Source: Symsagittifera roscoffensis
Lineage: Eukaryota > Xenacoelomorpha > Acoela > Convolutidae
Assembly: GCF_963678635.1 (NCBI RefSeq)
Contig: NW_026971345.1
Span: 50,050 to 114,049 of the forward strand
Reading direction: 5' to 3'
Length of the DNA: 64,000 nucleotides
Under the pieces are notes generated by a model. The model worked only from the letters and a program-made list of their open reading frames with translations, was not told where the DNA came from and did no database searches. Numbering within the stretch: the first letter of the stretch is position 1; every line of letters begins with the position of its first letter. Both the position numbers and the translations under genes were made by a program. This document shows, one piece after another, positions 21,081 through 32,929 of the stretch.

Positions 21081-21504
21081 GGGTCTAGGACAACAAGCCG
21101 AAATTAAAACTTTACAAGCACCTCAAAACACTATTTTATCATCTGTAAAACGTTATTTTTCAGAAATTTTGGTCAGTTTAGTCCATTAAAAGCGTTATTC
21201 ATGACAATGCACCACTTGTGATTGGCATCCGTTAATAACATCAGCCGGTTTTTGAAATGCATAAATTATAAACATGAAAAATGCCTTCAACCATGTTTTA
21301 CTTTTCAACTTTCCGAAACATCATTTGGAGGCCTAAACTTTATGAAAACGCCAATAACTTGTGAAGAAAGATCATGAAATTCAGAAATTCTTCAAAAAAG
21401 TTTTCAAATTAATCATATTTCACGAGTTTATAAGGAACTATTCGGCTTGAAGTCCCTAATTTTACGATTCGGCTTGAAGTCCCGTCGGCTTGATGTCCAG
21501 CACC
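21081..21504. mobile_element. ~424-bp MITE-like insertion inside LINE ORF1
   Basis: The insertion is flanked by a perfect 10-bp direct repeat, CCTTACCAAC, at 21071-21080 and 21505-21514, fitting a target-site duplication. Its ends are imperfect terminal inverted repeats: the left end carries GGACAACAAGCCGA and the inverted right end GGACATCAAGCCGA. Near the right end the block CGGCTTGAAGTCC occurs twice and a variant once. The insertion has no coding capacity. Without it the ORF1 coding sequence would be contiguous. The transposon superfamily is not determined. Confidence 0.65.
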
Positions 21505-21514
21505 CCTTACCAAC

Positions 21515-22051
21515 ACCCTCGCTACTAGCGCAGCCCCACAACCTGTGGTGGCTGCGACAAAGCAAAACGTACAGAAAGAATCTACTGGCAATGCACTCAA
21601 TGGTATCCGAATAAGAGGAATTCCTGAATTGGTCAACAGAGATCCCGCCTTGCGCTTCAAGGCGGATCAAGTAGAACTGAACAAAATCTTTTCGCACCTG
21701 GGCCTGGCATGCCAAGCAACAGATATCAAGAGAATGGGCAATCAAATTAAAGGCAAACATCGAACCATAATGGCGAGAGTAAATAATGCTTGCGACCGAA
21801 TACTCATCTTTCTTTCTTTATCGAAACTTAAGCATTACGACAAAAACGTGTTTGTGTCTCCCGAACTAACAACAAGTGAATTTGAAAAAGATAACCTCCT
21901 GCTGCAGCAACGGCGAGTAATGATCAATGGGGGCGCAGAGCCCAGTAGCATCAGACTGAGAAACCTTGTGCTAGAAAAGAAAATAAACAAAGTTTGGACC
22001 ATTCTGCCTGCTCCTACCGCAGACACAGAGTCCGAATCAGAATCCAAATGA
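21515..22051 (+). pseudogene. LINE ORF1, C-terminal RRM-like part
   Basis: The frame is open from the insertion junction to the TGA at 22049-22051. It contains GIRIRGIPE, the first-strand motif typical of the RRM-like domain of LINE ORF1 proteins, and a helical segment ending KINKVW. It follows the PHD part at 20753 once the MITE-like insertion is discounted, and ends 15 bases before ORF2 at 22067. Probable function is nucleic-acid binding in the retrotransposition complex. Confidence 0.6.
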
Positions 22052-22066
22052 CTAAACAATGCCTCA

Positions 22067-22840
22067 ATGTCCGTTCTTGTATACAATGCTCGAAGTTTGT
22101 TGGACATTAAGCGAAGAATGGCTTTCGCGAACACCTCAACCAGTTCAGACTTTCATATTCTTTGTATAACTGAGACCTGGCTAACTAGTCACGTGCCTAA
22201 CAGCGCCTTATTTCTCACTGATTTTACTATCTATAGAACGGACCGAGCGCATACTGCCAACAGTTCCAACAAACATGGTGGCGTTCTGTTGGCTATCCGA
22301 CACCCCTACTCGTCGACTCATCTCGATACATCAGATATTCCTGATTGCGTTGCCTCACTGGTACAGTCCTCACCTACAACCAGTCCACTACTGTTCTGTT
22401 GTGTCTATTCAGCTCCTGACGGGAGCTCCTATAGACTCAACGTGAGCACTTTCAAACACCTCCTGCTACTACTGCAACACCACAAAATGGAACACAACTG
22501 CGAGCACGTTATCATTGCTGGCGATATAAACCTGAAACATACCGATTGGTCAACCATGGTCTCAACAGACGCATACGAATCCGAGCTCCTGGAAATCTTG
22601 GTTCAATTCAACTATCAACAAACTTTGGCAAACAACTCCTGCATGCTGGATGTCTTCCTCATCAACGATACCTCGCCTATAATCCATACGGCAGTTGACG
22701 AAGCCTTCGGAATCGCACACTCAGTAGATTTCAAGAAGTGCTCCGACCATCAGCCGTACTCAATCCTCTTACAAGTTCAATATGCTCCTCCAAAGCCATC
22801 AGACAGTCAAATCGATCTGGACTTCAACGTGTTCTCATAA
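22067..22840 (+). CDS. LINE ORF2, AP endonuclease domain
   Basis: ATG at 22067, 257 residues. It shows the APE signatures in order: NARSL near the N-terminus, TETWL (catalytic Glu), AGDIN (Asp and Asn) and CSDHQP (Asp-His). This endonuclease nicks target DNA to prime reverse transcription. The frame ends at a TAA directly after the domain. In-frame text beyond it continues the linker to RT, so the stop looks like a mutation; further stops follow up to 23150. Confidence 0.8.
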   Translation: MSVLVYNARSLLDIKRRMAFANTSTSSDFHILCITETWLTSHVPNSALFLTDFTIYRTDRAHTANSSNKHGGVLLAIRHPYSSTHLDTSDIPDCVASLVQSSPTTSPLLFCCVYSAPDGSSYRLNVSTFKHLLLLLQHHKMEHNCEHVIIAGDINLKHTDWSTMVSTDAYESELLEILVQFNYQQTLANNSCMLDVFLINDTSPIIHTAVDEAFGIAHSVDFKKCSDHQPYSILLQVQYAPPKPSDSQIDLDFNVFS

Positions 22841-23150
22841 CATAAGGCTCACTGGGATCTCATCGGAATAGAAATTATCAACAGTCCTTTCACTGGCTAC
22901 AGCAATGTGGATGTCCTCTTGACTTCATGGTATGAGTGGTTGTATAGTATAGTATCGAAACACAATCCGCCCATCACTAAACACCGCCGTAACCTGCCCC
23001 CTGGGCATCGGGCGAGGCGTCGCATCTGTTGAAAAACTCAGCACACTACGTAAAGCCAAGAAGCCAAATGAAACGAAAACAAACATCACTGAAGAAAAAG
23101 TCCGTGAACAACTGAGGCTCGATCAGACTGAATTCGAAAGCAAAACATTC

Positions 23151-24602
23151 ATGGATCTGAATTTCTTCAAAATGCACAAGTATTTCAGAAGCATACGACG
23201 CAGCCACCAAACTCCTCCTATTCTAAAGTGGGGAAGCATTTCAGCTTCCAGCGATGCTGACAAAGCCAACCTCCTCAATCGCTATTTCCATAGCGTGTTC
23301 TCTCCTCCAGAAACTACTACTGCTATATACGATCTTGAATCTGAACCTGCGAGCAAATTTGGGTCAATCACAATCAACGACCAAATAGTCAGCAGTGTAG
23401 TCTCGAAACTGTTTTTGGCCAAAGCCCGAGGATGCGATGGTATACCAAACATCCTACTGAATAATATATCTAACGTCAAATCAGTGACCCTCCTAATGCG
23501 AACATGTAAGAACAAAGGAGTCTTTCCTGAGCAGTGAAAACGCGGACTAACCATCACCGTCCACAAAGGGGGCGACAAACAAAATGTCTCAAACTACAGG
23601 CCTATAACACTTCTTCCAGCACTTTCAAAAGTCTTCGAAAGAATCATATTCGACGCCCTCTATCAACAATTCCGTCCTACATTAAATTGTTCTCAGTACG
23701 GGTTTCGGCCTAAAAGATCTGCAGTTTTACAGATGCTGAGTTTCCTCGATAACATCTACAGTGGCTTAGACGAAAATTCAACTGACTTGCATGTGCTATA
23801 TATAGACTTTGAAAAGGCGTTCGACAAAGTTTGTCACAGAATGCTTCTGGCCAAACTATACAACATCGGGATTCGAGGAAAACTTCTCCAGTTGATTGAA
23901 AGCTACCTGAGCCATCGAACACAAAGAGTCAAGATTGGCGACAATATCTCTATACCATTGCTGATCACAAGTGGGGTACCGCAAGGATCTATCCTGGGTC
24001 CGCTTTTGTTTTTGATTTATATTAACGACCTACCCGACGGCATCCACTCTGCTCCGTTCGGTTTTGCTGATGATTACAAATTTGTATCCCGCGATCCCGC
24101 AAGCTTACAACTAGATGCCAATACCCTTATGCAGTGGTGCGAAGAGAATAAAATGCGAATCAACAGTGGGAAATGCAAAGTGCTGTGCCTGAAAAGTAGA
24201 TACAATATTCTTATGAACCATGATACAGTGGATGTCACGGATGAACATAAAGACTTGGGAATTATTATGTCGAGTACGCTTGATTGGAAAGCGCACGCTA
24301 AAACTCGCTGTGAAAAAGCGATCAAAGCTTTCTACATGATTAAAAGAAACTCTTCGCCGTACATCACCCAAAAACTCAAAGCTGCTTTATATTGTGGATA
24401 CATTGTACCAATATTAACCTATGGCTCCCAGTGTTTGTACTTCAATAAAGGAGACCTCAGAGTTATTGAATCAGTGCAAAGGAAATCAACCTCCTGGATC
24501 CTCAACTACCCAACACACTTGAGCTACAAAGAAAAACTTCATCTCCTAGAGCTGCTACCATTATCTCTTTATGGAAATGCACAGTCTACTTTTGTTTTCT
24601 GA
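23151..24602 (+). pseudogene. LINE ORF2, reverse transcriptase domain with one nonsense codon
   Basis: One reading frame covers the RT domain: an NYRPIT fingers block, FEKAFDKV (first catalytic Asp), SGVPQGSILGPLLF, and the FADD box in place of YADD. The frame is interrupted by a single TGA at 23535-23537, at a position where this family usually has Trp (FP--W). It ends at 24602 after LLPLSLYG; the continuation lies in another frame. Both catalytic aspartates of the ADD box are present. The break makes this copy inactive unless read through. Confidence 0.8.
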
Positions 24603-24625
24603 CATCATCACCGATAAATACGACT

Positions 24626-24922
24626 ATGATTGGTCACAATATGTATTCTTCACCATTTACCGGTACTAGGGTCTCAACTCATGATATCATCCAAACAAGA
24701 AGTACAAATAAAGCGAAGTGTAGAAAAAACTTTTGGTACATCGCTACAAAACTTGTGAATAAACTCAATCACGTAGTCGATTTCTTTTCATCTGGCCTGA
24801 AACAAAGACTAACAAATCTTTACTGGTCGCACTTCCTGAACAACTACAACGAACTTGATGCATGCTCTTGGCGCCTCATGTGCGACTGCGAGCGATTCAT
24901 CTGTAAACAGATACATTTGTAA
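24626..24922 (+). pseudogene. LINE ORF2, Cys-rich C-terminal end
   Basis: The 98-residue frame ends with RLTNLYWSHFLNNY and CSWRLMCDC, the terminal YW---F and Cys-rich tail seen in several Jockey-superfamily ORF2 proteins. It is shifted relative to the RT frame by an indel near 24580. An (ATT)n tail follows 55 bases later. Confidence 0.6.
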
Positions 24923-26592
24923 TTATCTTTCGGGGCTTATCCCCCTTGAGTTTATACTTTGTTTAAACTCTGAATTCATTATTATTATTATTATATTGTG
25001 CTTATCGCTCATGATAAATCAGTTTCTGTTACTCGGGTGAAACTTTCAAATTCACGGATTGCGGAAAATTCATGGAAAACATTGGGTAAAAAAACGAGTC
25101 GTATGCGCTCTGAGTAAATTTTCTGAATGGTTAATCAAAGATTTTAATGAATAGCTCTGTGTTTCTCTCGAGTGGATGCAATGTTCAAGTTATCCGATTG
25201 GATTCTGTAGAAACGTGATTTTCTCGGAAAATTGTTCGAAAATCTATCAATGCCGAGAGTCTGAAAGTCATCTAAGAGTAATTGGCTAACAGTAGGATCT
25301 GATTTATCCGAACTGAACGAACATTTACAAGTCCTATGATCAAAATATTGATTGAGCCGATAATTTTTCTATTATAATGCTTTAGGGCCTTGTCGGCTCT
25401 CGAAACACAATATTAATTGTTACGAGTGCCGAGAATATTAATTTTATTCGTACACGCGAATTGGGTGGCAATGGACTCGAATGACAGCTACGAGGTGAAT
25501 GTCCTTAATCTTCTCTCCGAAAATGACTTTGAGGAATGTTTATCCCAAAAGAATAAAAAACAGTTAGATATATTTTTGACAAATAATCCAAAAGTCTTAC
25601 TGAACTACACCACGCAAAACAAGTCATACAGAATTCAACAAGTCATACAGATCCGATCACTTAGCATACACTATATCGATTCACACTGGAACGGAAGTAA
25701 CCAATACAATACAAAATGAACGGTTTGCGTTTCATAAAGCCGATTGGAATGCAATAAATAAAAGTATATTAGATAAACATTTCTTCCGTACTGTTATAGT
25801 AATGTTGACGAACTTGTAAAACAATGGTATAAATGGCTTTGCCATATCATTGAAGAAAATGTCCCCAGAGTAACAAGCCACAGAAAGAACCTCTCCCCTT
25901 GGGTGTCTAGTAGTACATCACACCAAATAAAAGTTATTTCCACATTAAAACGTAAAATCGAACAGAAAAACAGAAACAATCTAAGCGGCCTCCTAAAACT
26001 AAAAAAGAAAGAAGCTCTGCTACGCAAAAGCTTTTCAAAGGAGAAAAGTTTTCTGCACTACAAAAATATCTTCGATCAACCCACAAAGGCATTCGTTTTC
26101 CTGACCATATGTCTTTCGGAAACAATCAAGCTTCCAATGATAATGAAAAAACTAAGCTTTCCAATAAATTCTTCTGCAGTGTCTTTACCAGAGATTATCT
26201 ACTAAATGCAAATCAAAATAACGAAAACTATGTCCATAATAAATTAGTTATAACAGAAAAACAAATTGTCCAAATTCTCTCGAACCTCGGTACCAGTAAT
26301 GCCTGTGGGCCTGACAACATCGGAAATCTTATCCTAAAAGATTTTTTTATCTCTAGCAAAATCACTCTATCTTGTTTTCAAAACTGTAATAGCAAAAGGA
26401 TTTTTCCCCACTCATTGAAAAATCAGTGAAGTAGTCCCAGTTTTCAAGGACGCGAACAAATCACAAATAAAGAATTACCGGCCAATAAGCCTTCTTTGCA
26501 ATGTATCAAAAATACTAGAGAAACTTATCTTTGTTGAGCTTTATAATCTAACCAACAAACACTAGCATGAAGCCCAACACGGTTTCTGTAAA

Positions 26593-26976
26593 ATGCGTTG
26601 GGTGATTACTCAACTTCTACATTTTCTTGACCATCTGTACCAAAAATATGACATTTCAACTGAAACGGAACTTTATGTTCTCTACCTTGATTTTCGTAAA
26701 GCATTTGACAGCGGTCCTCACCAAAAATTAATTGATAAAATACAACAATTCGGAATTGGCGGAAACTTCGTGAAACTCATTGCAAGTTACTTAACAAACA
26801 GGGGTCAATATGTGAAAATAAATGATAAGCGCTCCCCAACAGCATCAGTAACTAATGGTGTGCCAAAAGGGTCAATCATTAGACCTTTAATATTTATCCT
26901 ATTTATAAACGATTTACCAACTATAATTAAAAATAGCGAATCTTTTGGGTATGCAGATGCTTTCAAACTTGACTGA
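26593..26976 (+). pseudogene. LINE RT core fragment
   Basis: 127 residues covering LYVLYLDFRKAFD (catalytic Asp), NGVPKGSI and a degraded active-site box, GYADAFK, where the second Asp has become Ala. The frame then stops and the thumb continues in a different frame at 26945. Loss of the second aspartate of the YADD box alone would abolish polymerisation. Confidence 0.75.
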
Positions 26977-27158
26977 CCCTTGTACTATACAAGAAGACAT
27001 AAATAGAATAGAAAAATGGTGCTCAGACAACGAATTGAAACTCAATAGTGATAAATGCTATATACTACCAATTCAAACGAAATGCGAAATTGATAATTTG
27101 ACGCTAAATGCCAATCGCCTAAGTTGTAAAAAAAGAACAAAAAGATCTAGGTATTATA

Positions 27159-27623
27159 ATGGCGACGAACTTAAATTGGAAAGCACATTGTGATAAAAGA
27201 TGTTCCAAAGCCTGGAGAGCTTTCAATTTTCTAAAACGCAACGTATCGAAACTAGCAAACAAATATATGAAACAGGACTCATACAAAGGGTATGTAGTCC
27301 CTGTAATAGCATACGCATCTCAGGCATGGTTAACAAACAAAGGTGAAATGAGGGATATCGAAAAAATCCAAAATCGGGCCACCTCATGGATACTTGGCTT
27401 ATGGGAAAATTACAACAATAGATTAAAACAACTAGAACTCCTGCCTCTATCTATGTACTTCGAACTACACGATGCCCTACTCTTACTATCCATCATGCAA
27501 GGAAACTATAACATCAGAAAACCCGTATCAATAAAGAACAACCCTGGAAATGACATCAAAACAAGACAAACCAGCGGTAATCAAATAAATATTGAAAAAA
27601 CAAGAACAAAAAAAGCCGATTAA
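27159..27623 (+). pseudogene. LINE ORF2 thumb and C-terminal fragment
   Basis: 154 residues matching the region after the RT active site: LNWKAHCDKRCSKAWRAF, a KGYVVPVIAYASQ segment, and KIQNRATSWILG followed by LKQLELLPLSMY. Each block has its counterpart at 24290-24580 in the element to the left, which supports a common family. Confidence 0.75.
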
Positions 27624-27745
27624 AACTTCTGAAAGAGATCTAGCAGACTGTTAAACATCATTACAAAGAAATCAAACTACGAGATTAGCGAGCTGACGAA
27701 GCCGGTTTTAACAAAAATCTACTGGAAATTTTTTGAAGAATAAAG

Positions 27746-28718
27746 TTAAATAAACTCATGCACATGGAGAATCATCTGCAATTGTAGTGACCAAAACTGT
27801 GGGTGCAAACCCTTGAGCCAAGAGCTCTAAAGACTGACGAACTACTACTGCTACTACTAATATCATCTTCTTTGAAAGCGGCATGAAATGAATTGCAACG
27901 AGATTCTTGTTTGAATACTTTTCCAAAGTGAAGTTTTGCCTTAGATTCGAAAATTGTTTTGTTGCTAGTAAATTTATCAAGTTCGATTCATTAAAATTTC
28001 ATTTTTCGTTTTTTTTTTAAATCCTATCGGTTCTTAAGATTTTGGCTAATTTTATATCGGTTTTGTGACCCCTCATGGCGTAGTGTGGTCGAATAGTTTT
28101 CCTAAGTGTGCGTGTGTTTGTGTTTTGAGAGAGGGGACTTATTTTTATTTTCAGTTTTTTGGCTCAACAGGTATTAGTGACAGGTAGAAGTATTATGGTC
28201 TTAGTGACAGCTTCGGAAATTATTGCGCGATGCTTATTATGCATGCGATTAGCGTTATCAAATCGGAATACAGACTTTTTTTGGTTTAAAAACTAGGTTA
28301 ACAATTCACTTGAATAAGTTAACATGGCTGTTCTGATGAAGTGTCTGGCAAACATTTTTTTTTGAAAATGACTGCTTTTTAAATGACCGTTCAATTCGAA
28401 GTTTTTTGTTAGTTTTAAACCAACTCTGTTTTTCCATTTTTTGCTTCGAAGTTTTCTCGGCTTGCCATCGGCTTATGTTATATCTGTTCAGTTGCCTCAT
28501 AATATGTCTGAATGTCAAAATGATTTGAAATTCTTTTGTCCACCAATTTGTCATGCTATGTTTGTCTCGTATCGCAAATTGCGCGCAGCTCTTTGTGGTG
28601 CAGTGTTTTTTTGTGCTGCAAAATTTTCTTCCCTGCTCTAAGGCAGGTATGTTTATCACATATTTGATATCGTATGTAATCAAGATCGGACGAAGTGGTG
28701 ATCTGTTTTTCCTTGCAG
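27746..28718. other. No gene recognised
   Basis: AT-rich sequence. Around 28560-28620 there is one diverged member of a dispersed block (TCGCAAATTGCGCGCAGCTC) that recurs near 35590, 35810, 40950 and 43800. Confidence 0.4.
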
Positions 28719-28908
28719 AATCAACGTGAAAACTTCTTGTTCGACTTGGACTTACATTCGCTTATGTGAAAGTTGCCGACTTTACATAGGCATTATATTA
28801 CTCGGGTCTTTTGGTTTCACCGGTGGAACTGCTTTTTACTTACGGTCCTCGGCCCCTTCAAAGTCTATCGATATCAATACTGGGAGAAATCCATTCACTT
28901 TAAGATGA
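28719..28908 (+). CDS. Candidate last exon of a small membrane protein
   Basis: A strong acceptor-like tract (CTGTTTTTCCTTGCAG, ending at 28718) precedes a frame of about 63 codons ending in TGA at 28906-28908. The peptide has LCESCRLYIGIILLGSFGF, a Cys-x-x-Cys-Arg pair running straight into a hydrophobic span, and then a short polar tail. The CxxCR-plus-span pattern loosely recalls DMAC1 (TMEM261), a small mitochondrial membrane protein, but the match is too short to name the gene. No upstream exon was found. It could be chance. Confidence 0.3.
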
Positions 28909-31900
28909 ATTAGCTGTAATAATACAAAATGAAAAGGTAACTCGCATAAAAAATCTGGTATCTCCTTTTCTGTTCTTCTGTTTCATTATTTTGTTTCTCA
29001 TTTTCATGCCTGTTTTAATTTTTGCAGGAATGTCTTTTTTGATTTACAAAATTTAATTGCTTTCTGGCGCATAAAGTAATGTGTTCTAATGCAGTGTTGT
29101 CATGGAACCGAGGCGAATTTGGGTATTAATTATATTCCGCTGCTCTTTTGTCAATCTACGCAATGCCTGAAATCAGAACTAATTACCTTATGACTTGGCT
29201 TAAGCCCCCTCCCAGCCCTAAAAACCAAGTAGTCTTCTTGAAAGTGTGCGGCCTATAAGCAGATATTTTTCTTTTAATACCCGTTTTTAAGGGGACAATT
29301 TTGAAAAAACGTCGAGTATGATCGGACTAAAATAATAACTACATGTTTAGTTGAAACATGTCGATAGATTTTTTCAAATTACGCCAAATTACAAATCCAG
29401 AGTATTCAAATTAAATCTATTTTTTTGAAGGATTTTAATGTAAAACTGAGTTCCAACTAAAAAGATTTTGAAGTATTAATTGCTCGCGCGGTAGCTAGTA
29501 CTCAAAGTTGTAAAGCGTTTCTGCTGACTGAACTGTCGGTTCACTAAATTGTCGGCTTACTACTCTGCAACACATCTTCAAACTCGTGTGTAATGTTGAT
29601 GTGGTTCGCGCAGTCAACTGATAAACTGTCTTTTTTCTGTCTGCCATTTCCCGTTTTTAGTTTTTAAAAAAAATTTCCGTCAGTGCTAATATGTTTTCAA
29701 GCAACCGACGCAGTACAAAGCAGATTGCTCCGCGAGGTGATGTTCTTAAATCTTTCATTTGTGCTTACAAAATATAAGAGTTAGTTTTTATTTTGTTACG
29801 CAAGGCTTTCTTTTCTAGGGCAGAATTTTTTTCCGCGTATTTTGTCACATTTTGGCCCGAAAAGTTTTTAAATAAGCTTTGATTGTCAAGAAAATGTCAC
29901 TGGGCACGCGTTACTTTAATTTCAAATTTGATTTACTTTAGTTTTCTTTTTGCGATGTTTTCGAACTGTGTATTAGTTTGGTAAGCGTGCGTTTCCAGTA
30001 TAAAGGTGAATCTACTCAAATATATTCAGTTAAGCATTGAAAATTTATAATTCCGCTCAGCACATGGATAGAGCGAAGTAAAAGGTTCTCTGTCTCTCTC
30101 TCGCTCTCTCTCTCTCCCGTACCGGTAAGATTGTACGCTTTTACCCACTATAGTCCTTTTTATTATTATTTCTACACGCTTTTATTTCAAGTTGGGGTTT
30201 TTAAATGATATTGCTTCTTGAACCATCATCACCATTTATTAAGACAGCCTATTGTACACATTTGGACATTGGTAAGTCCCTCTTTTTACACCATTAGCAC
30301 ATAGTAAGTACAGCAACGGTAATTTGTCTACTACAGTTCTTGCGAAAAATGGAGGTTTTCCTGACCATTTTATCACCGAATTATCTGGAGTTGTAGTGTA
30401 TAAGTTGGAATGATGAAGTGTTTCTCAAGTAGCATAATATTTAAAGGAATACTTGTGGTCTAAGGTTAGTATAGTATATAGCTGCCGCATTTGAATTGCT
30501 GTTATGTTAATAGTTACATAGTTCACTTCTGTCTCTGTGACTATACCACTTGGTACTATGGAGGAGAGGACAGGAGAGGAGAGGCAGCGGTGAAATAGAG
30601 TGGGTTTTCACATTAATTTACACCACTCTCACGTTTTTAAACCATCTCTTCTTACAGGGTTGACATTTTGCTGACGGGCTTGATTTTTTCCTTCCCCTTC
30701 TTCCAGTCTGCGATAAATTGCATGTCAAACTGTTGAGCAGCATTATATTAGTAGCTTCCCTTTCTGCTTAAACAGCTTAAGGCGTCCTTCCGTTATAACC
30801 AATTGCTGGTTAGAAATAATCTAGATGTATCATTGATTAAAGGCTTCAAGTTTTGTTTCTCACTACGGCCAAGTAATCCGTCGTTTGCAAAAATGCAGCT
30901 CATCGTCAACTGAAGTGTATCTGCTCAGACAAGGTAAATTCCTATCTTTCATCTCGGTCTAAGTGGTCTCTTCCTGGGGTTTTGGTGTTTGGGAAAGTGG
31001 TGTTCTGTATATCAAAATTGCCGAGATTGATAAAGCCGACTACATTTTGCAAAGATGTATTGCATGGACTGCAAAGAAAGAATTTTAAAAATCATTTGTA
31101 TGAGTAATGGCATCTACTTAACAATTAGCCCCCCCCCCCCCCCCACTTTTAAGAAGGGGGTAATTGTTAAGTAGATTAAGTTAGTTGAAAGTTCGATCAA
31201 TCAGAAGGCAGCCAAGTTCGAATTTTAAATACAATGCTCTAGCACTAATTTACTGCTTTAATTAATTGGGGTGGCAAATCTCAAATAGATTCCGTAGGGG
31301 AGATTCTCAAGTAGATCCGAGTAATGAACGTAGTGAAGACTCTTTTATAGGCCTTGGTCATTTTTTGTGTTTTTTGAAGAAAATTTGTTCACGCTCAATT
31401 TAGATTTTTCGCGGTTTGTTTTTCGATTTCTTTGTAAGATCTGTTCGTTTCCATTATCAACCCCATATCGAACAGCTAAAATTAAAGGTCACGGAAAATC
31501 GACTTCTAGTTTCGAAAGTGGATTTCAATGTTCAAATTTCCCAGCGGAATTAAAGTTTTACCTATTGATCCTGTTTTCTCAAATTGGGTTCATTTTATCG
31601 AAAAAGCTCCAATCATAAACTGTTTATCAAATTCAAAGAGCTTTAACAGCATTTTTTCTTAAAAATTCAAAAAAGTGAGGTTTTTTCCCAAACAAGTTAG
31701 TTTTTTGTTTTCTTGTGTTCATTTTTCTTTTCCAAGTGTCAGTTGGCTATGTTTCAAATTACAATGGTGTGCATCTAATCACCGGAGCCCTTGCATTACC
31801 ATTTTTTGTCTTAAATAGTCCTGCAGATTTTTTGACAGGAGTCAATAAACGTCCGAAAGGCTGGTGTATGTTCTATTGACAAGCCGCTCAACCTAACATT

Positions 31901-32324
31901 TACCTCAATCAAGTTTTCCTGCCTTTTCGATTTTACTCTTAAATGCGAAGAACGAATTTTTTTTTTGAGAAAGTGGATTTTATTATCTTTCCAACCTCAC
32001 ACGATGAGTGGGAAAGGACTGTGGCGTAGGGTTCGTTATTTGATTTTTTTTTCTGCCAATTTTGCTATCTCAAGGAAAGCTAGTACGGGGTCAAGTGTGG
32101 TATCATATTGAAGCCCTATTGTGACTAGGATTCTAAAAAATCAAAAAATTGTCTCGGAGTCCTGAAAACGGATCCAATTTTTTTTTCAAATTTTCAGACT
32201 AATTTACCCAAAAGTTGACGAGCGGCTCTCGTTCTACTTCAATTTTATCATTATTCTACGTATTAAATTTCCTTTAAGTTTATTTGAGCGATTCAACTTC
32301 TCAATTTTGCAGTTTTTCATCTTA
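28909..32324. other. Non-coding, repeats only
   Basis: No coding frame with family resemblance. It includes a TC microsatellite at about 30090-30117, an AGG-rich stretch near 30558-30590, and the C16 hairpin at 31112-31176. Confidence 0.45.
31112..31176. repeat. 16-bp inverted repeat around a C16 tract
   Basis: The left arm ATCTACTTAACAATTA (31112-31127) and the right arm TAATTGTTAAGTAGAT (31161-31176) are exact reverse complements. Between them are sixteen consecutive C (31129-31144) and, next to the right arm, GGGGG (31156-31160), which can extend the stem. It may be a small fold-back element or a replication-slippage product. Confidence 0.85.
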
Positions 32325-32710
32325 CTCAGTCGCCCTCCACTAAATACTTTTAAGTGACATCGAAGTTAGTCAACATCATTTTTCAAAAAAGATTTTTTTG
32401 GCAACTAATATACCTTTGCGTGAAAAATGGGGGCTTTCTGTTATTATTTTTGGCGTCTTGTCTTTTGAAGATTAATGTAATGCTATCTCAACTTTTAAAT
32501 AAACAACGATGATAATTGTCAAAATTGGGTACTTGCTTTAGCAAGTTTTTGGTAACTTACTTGCTTAAGTAATCGTTAAAGCTTCTCGAATTTAATAGGA
32601 ATCCAAGAAATGCTTGCAATCCAGGTAAATGATTTTTCAAACAGCATCACTGAAAAATTTTGCTAACTCCAGCCAACAGACATATTTTAAGCCAACAGAT
32701 GTTTTTAGTA
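32325..32710 (+). repeat. ~380-bp diverged direct repeat, left copy
   Basis: Starting CCTCCACTAAATACTTTTAAG and running through GTGACATCGAAGTTAGT to AATGCTTGCAATCCAGGTAAATG and ACAGCATCACT, it matches 34345-34715 with scattered differences and indels. The two copies bracket the ~160-bp tandem array. Confidence 0.65.
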
Positions 32711-32929
32711 AGTTTTCATTCAATTTGCCCGCTTTTTGAAATCTATCTATTATATGTTTAAATGCGGGCTTCGCTATCTCGCCATGTTTAAGCTTTTTCA
32801 ACGTATTATTTTTGCATGTTTAACGAAAGAGTTTTTGCACGTTTAAGCTATTTCGTATATTGCAATGCTTATTTTTTTTTTCAATTTTCCAGCTTGCGAT
32901 TAGCGTATTTTTTGCCAAATTCAAACCCA

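Larger units (their letters stand above)
20640..24996 (+). mobile_element. LINE (Jockey/CR1 superfamily) with PHD-finger ORF1, defective
   Basis: Plus-strand non-LTR retrotransposon with ORF1 (PHD finger, then an RRM-like segment), ORF2 AP endonuclease, RT and a Cys-rich C-terminus, ending in an (ATT)n microsatellite at 24977-24994. The 5' end is not sharply defined. It is disabled by a MITE-like insertion in ORF1, stops and frameshifts between EN and RT, a nonsense codon in the RT and a frameshift after 24580. A GGGG-CTTA-TCCCC stem-loop lies in the 3' UTR near 24930-24946. Confidence 0.85.
25394..27745 (+). mobile_element. Second LINE of the same type, strongly decayed
   Basis: A chain of plus-strand fragments reproduces the order of the neighbouring element. 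The end of an endonuclease-like segment (25417-25719) is followed by an RT N-terminal block with SNACGPDNI (26109-26429) and a KNYRPISLL piece. RT core with LDFRKAFD and TNGVPKGSI comes next (26593-26976), then thumb pieces at 26945-27193 and 27159-27623, and finally TKIYWKFFEE before 27745. It is AT-richer than the element to its left and differs in sequence, so it is a relative and not a duplicate. Confidence 0.75.

Noticed and set aside
29693..29739. Short ATG-initiated segment (MFSSNRRSTKQ) followed by GTGATG, looking like a first exon
   Set aside because: Too short to name, the donor is weak, and no continuing exon was found.
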